Made by a program: the position numbers and the translations under genes
The notes under the pieces: model-generated
Told to the model about the DNA's origin: nothing
The model's database searches: none
Seen by the model: only the letters and a program-made list of their open reading frames with translations
Shown: positions 5,359 through 5,440 of the stretch, piece after piece
How the letters are laid out: every line of letters begins with the position of its first letter
Position numbering within the stretch: the first letter of the stretch is position 1
Assembly (NCBI GenBank): GCA_947253155.1
Contig: CAMXYK010000030.1
Span: 1 to 5,440, forward strand
Reading direction: 5' to 3'
From: an uncultured Bifidobacteriaceae bacterium
Lineage (GTDB): Bacteria; Actinomycetota; Actinomycetes; Actinomycetales; Bifidobacteriaceae
Length of the DNA: 5,440 nt

Positions 5359-5440
5359 AGTAAAGCAAGTAAAGTAAGTAAAGCGAGTAAAGCAAGTAAA
5401 GCAAGTAAAGCAAGTAAAGCAAGTAAAGCAAGTAAAGCAA
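5359..5440. repeat. 9-bp tandem repeat (AGTAAAGCA), running off the window
   Basis: Nine full units fill 5359-5439, and one base of the next is visible. Units 2 and 3 differ at one base each (AGTAAAGTA, AGTAAAGCG); the other seven are identical, six of them consecutive to the edge. One plus-strand frame contains TAA in every unit; the others are open but lack a start codon in view. The minus strand is open as Leu-Leu-Tyr-like repeats. The true copy number is not known because the window cuts the array. The uniform units point to recent slippage. Confidence 0.9.

Noticed and set aside
5359..5440. CRISPR array
   Set aside because: Nine-base head-to-tail units without spacers are a simple tandem repeat.

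Overview
The window looks like a chromosomal stretch of a low-GC member of the Bifidobacteriaceae, most likely Gardnerella or a close relative. This is inferred from protein families rather than from a database search: an actinobacterial DUF4235-type membrane protein, an HTH-AlaA fusion of the kind I associate with bifidobacteria, a bifidobacterial-style sugar-binding lipoprotein, and AT-rich DNA with very AT-rich, repeat-laden spacers. There are six protein genes and no rRNA, tRNA, CRISPR or insertion sequence that I can see.

Layout. Positions 1-787 (minus strand, cut by the window edge) encode the N-terminal half of an alanine-type aminotransferase preceded by a small helix-turn-helix domain. 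The divergent spacer at 788-1151 is AT-rich. It has several TTGAAC/GTTCAA boxes and a block of phased A-tracts. A small basic Cys/His protein follows on the plus strand (1152-1409) and converges on an NfsA-type flavin nitroreductase (1442-2224, minus). Behind the nitroreductase start lies a pyrimidine-rich imperfect repeat. Beyond it is a two-helix DUF4235-like membrane protein (2342-2797, minus), whose start is preceded by a perfect 10-bp inverted repeat. A divergent histidine-phosphatase gene (2969-3679, plus) comes next. The last gene is a carbohydrate ABC-transporter lipoprotein (3831-5174, plus). It has a recognisable promoter, an inverted repeat in its leader, strongly biased codon use and a strong intrinsic terminator (5256-5307). 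The window ends inside a 9-bp tandem repeat (5359 to the edge).

How it fits together. The genes do not form one pathway. The solute-binding protein is the first or only gene of its transcription unit here. No permease or ATPase gene is visible, so transport partners must lie downstream or elsewhere. The most noticeable theme is in the spacers: three of them carry short-period, strand-asymmetric repeats (941-1010, 2239-2316, 5359-5440). In the first two the purine-rich strand reads in the direction of the gene that follows. The third has no visible downstream gene. None of this proves a new system. The HTH-aminotransferase fusion, the repeat-bearing spacers and the leader structures are the parts worth testing.
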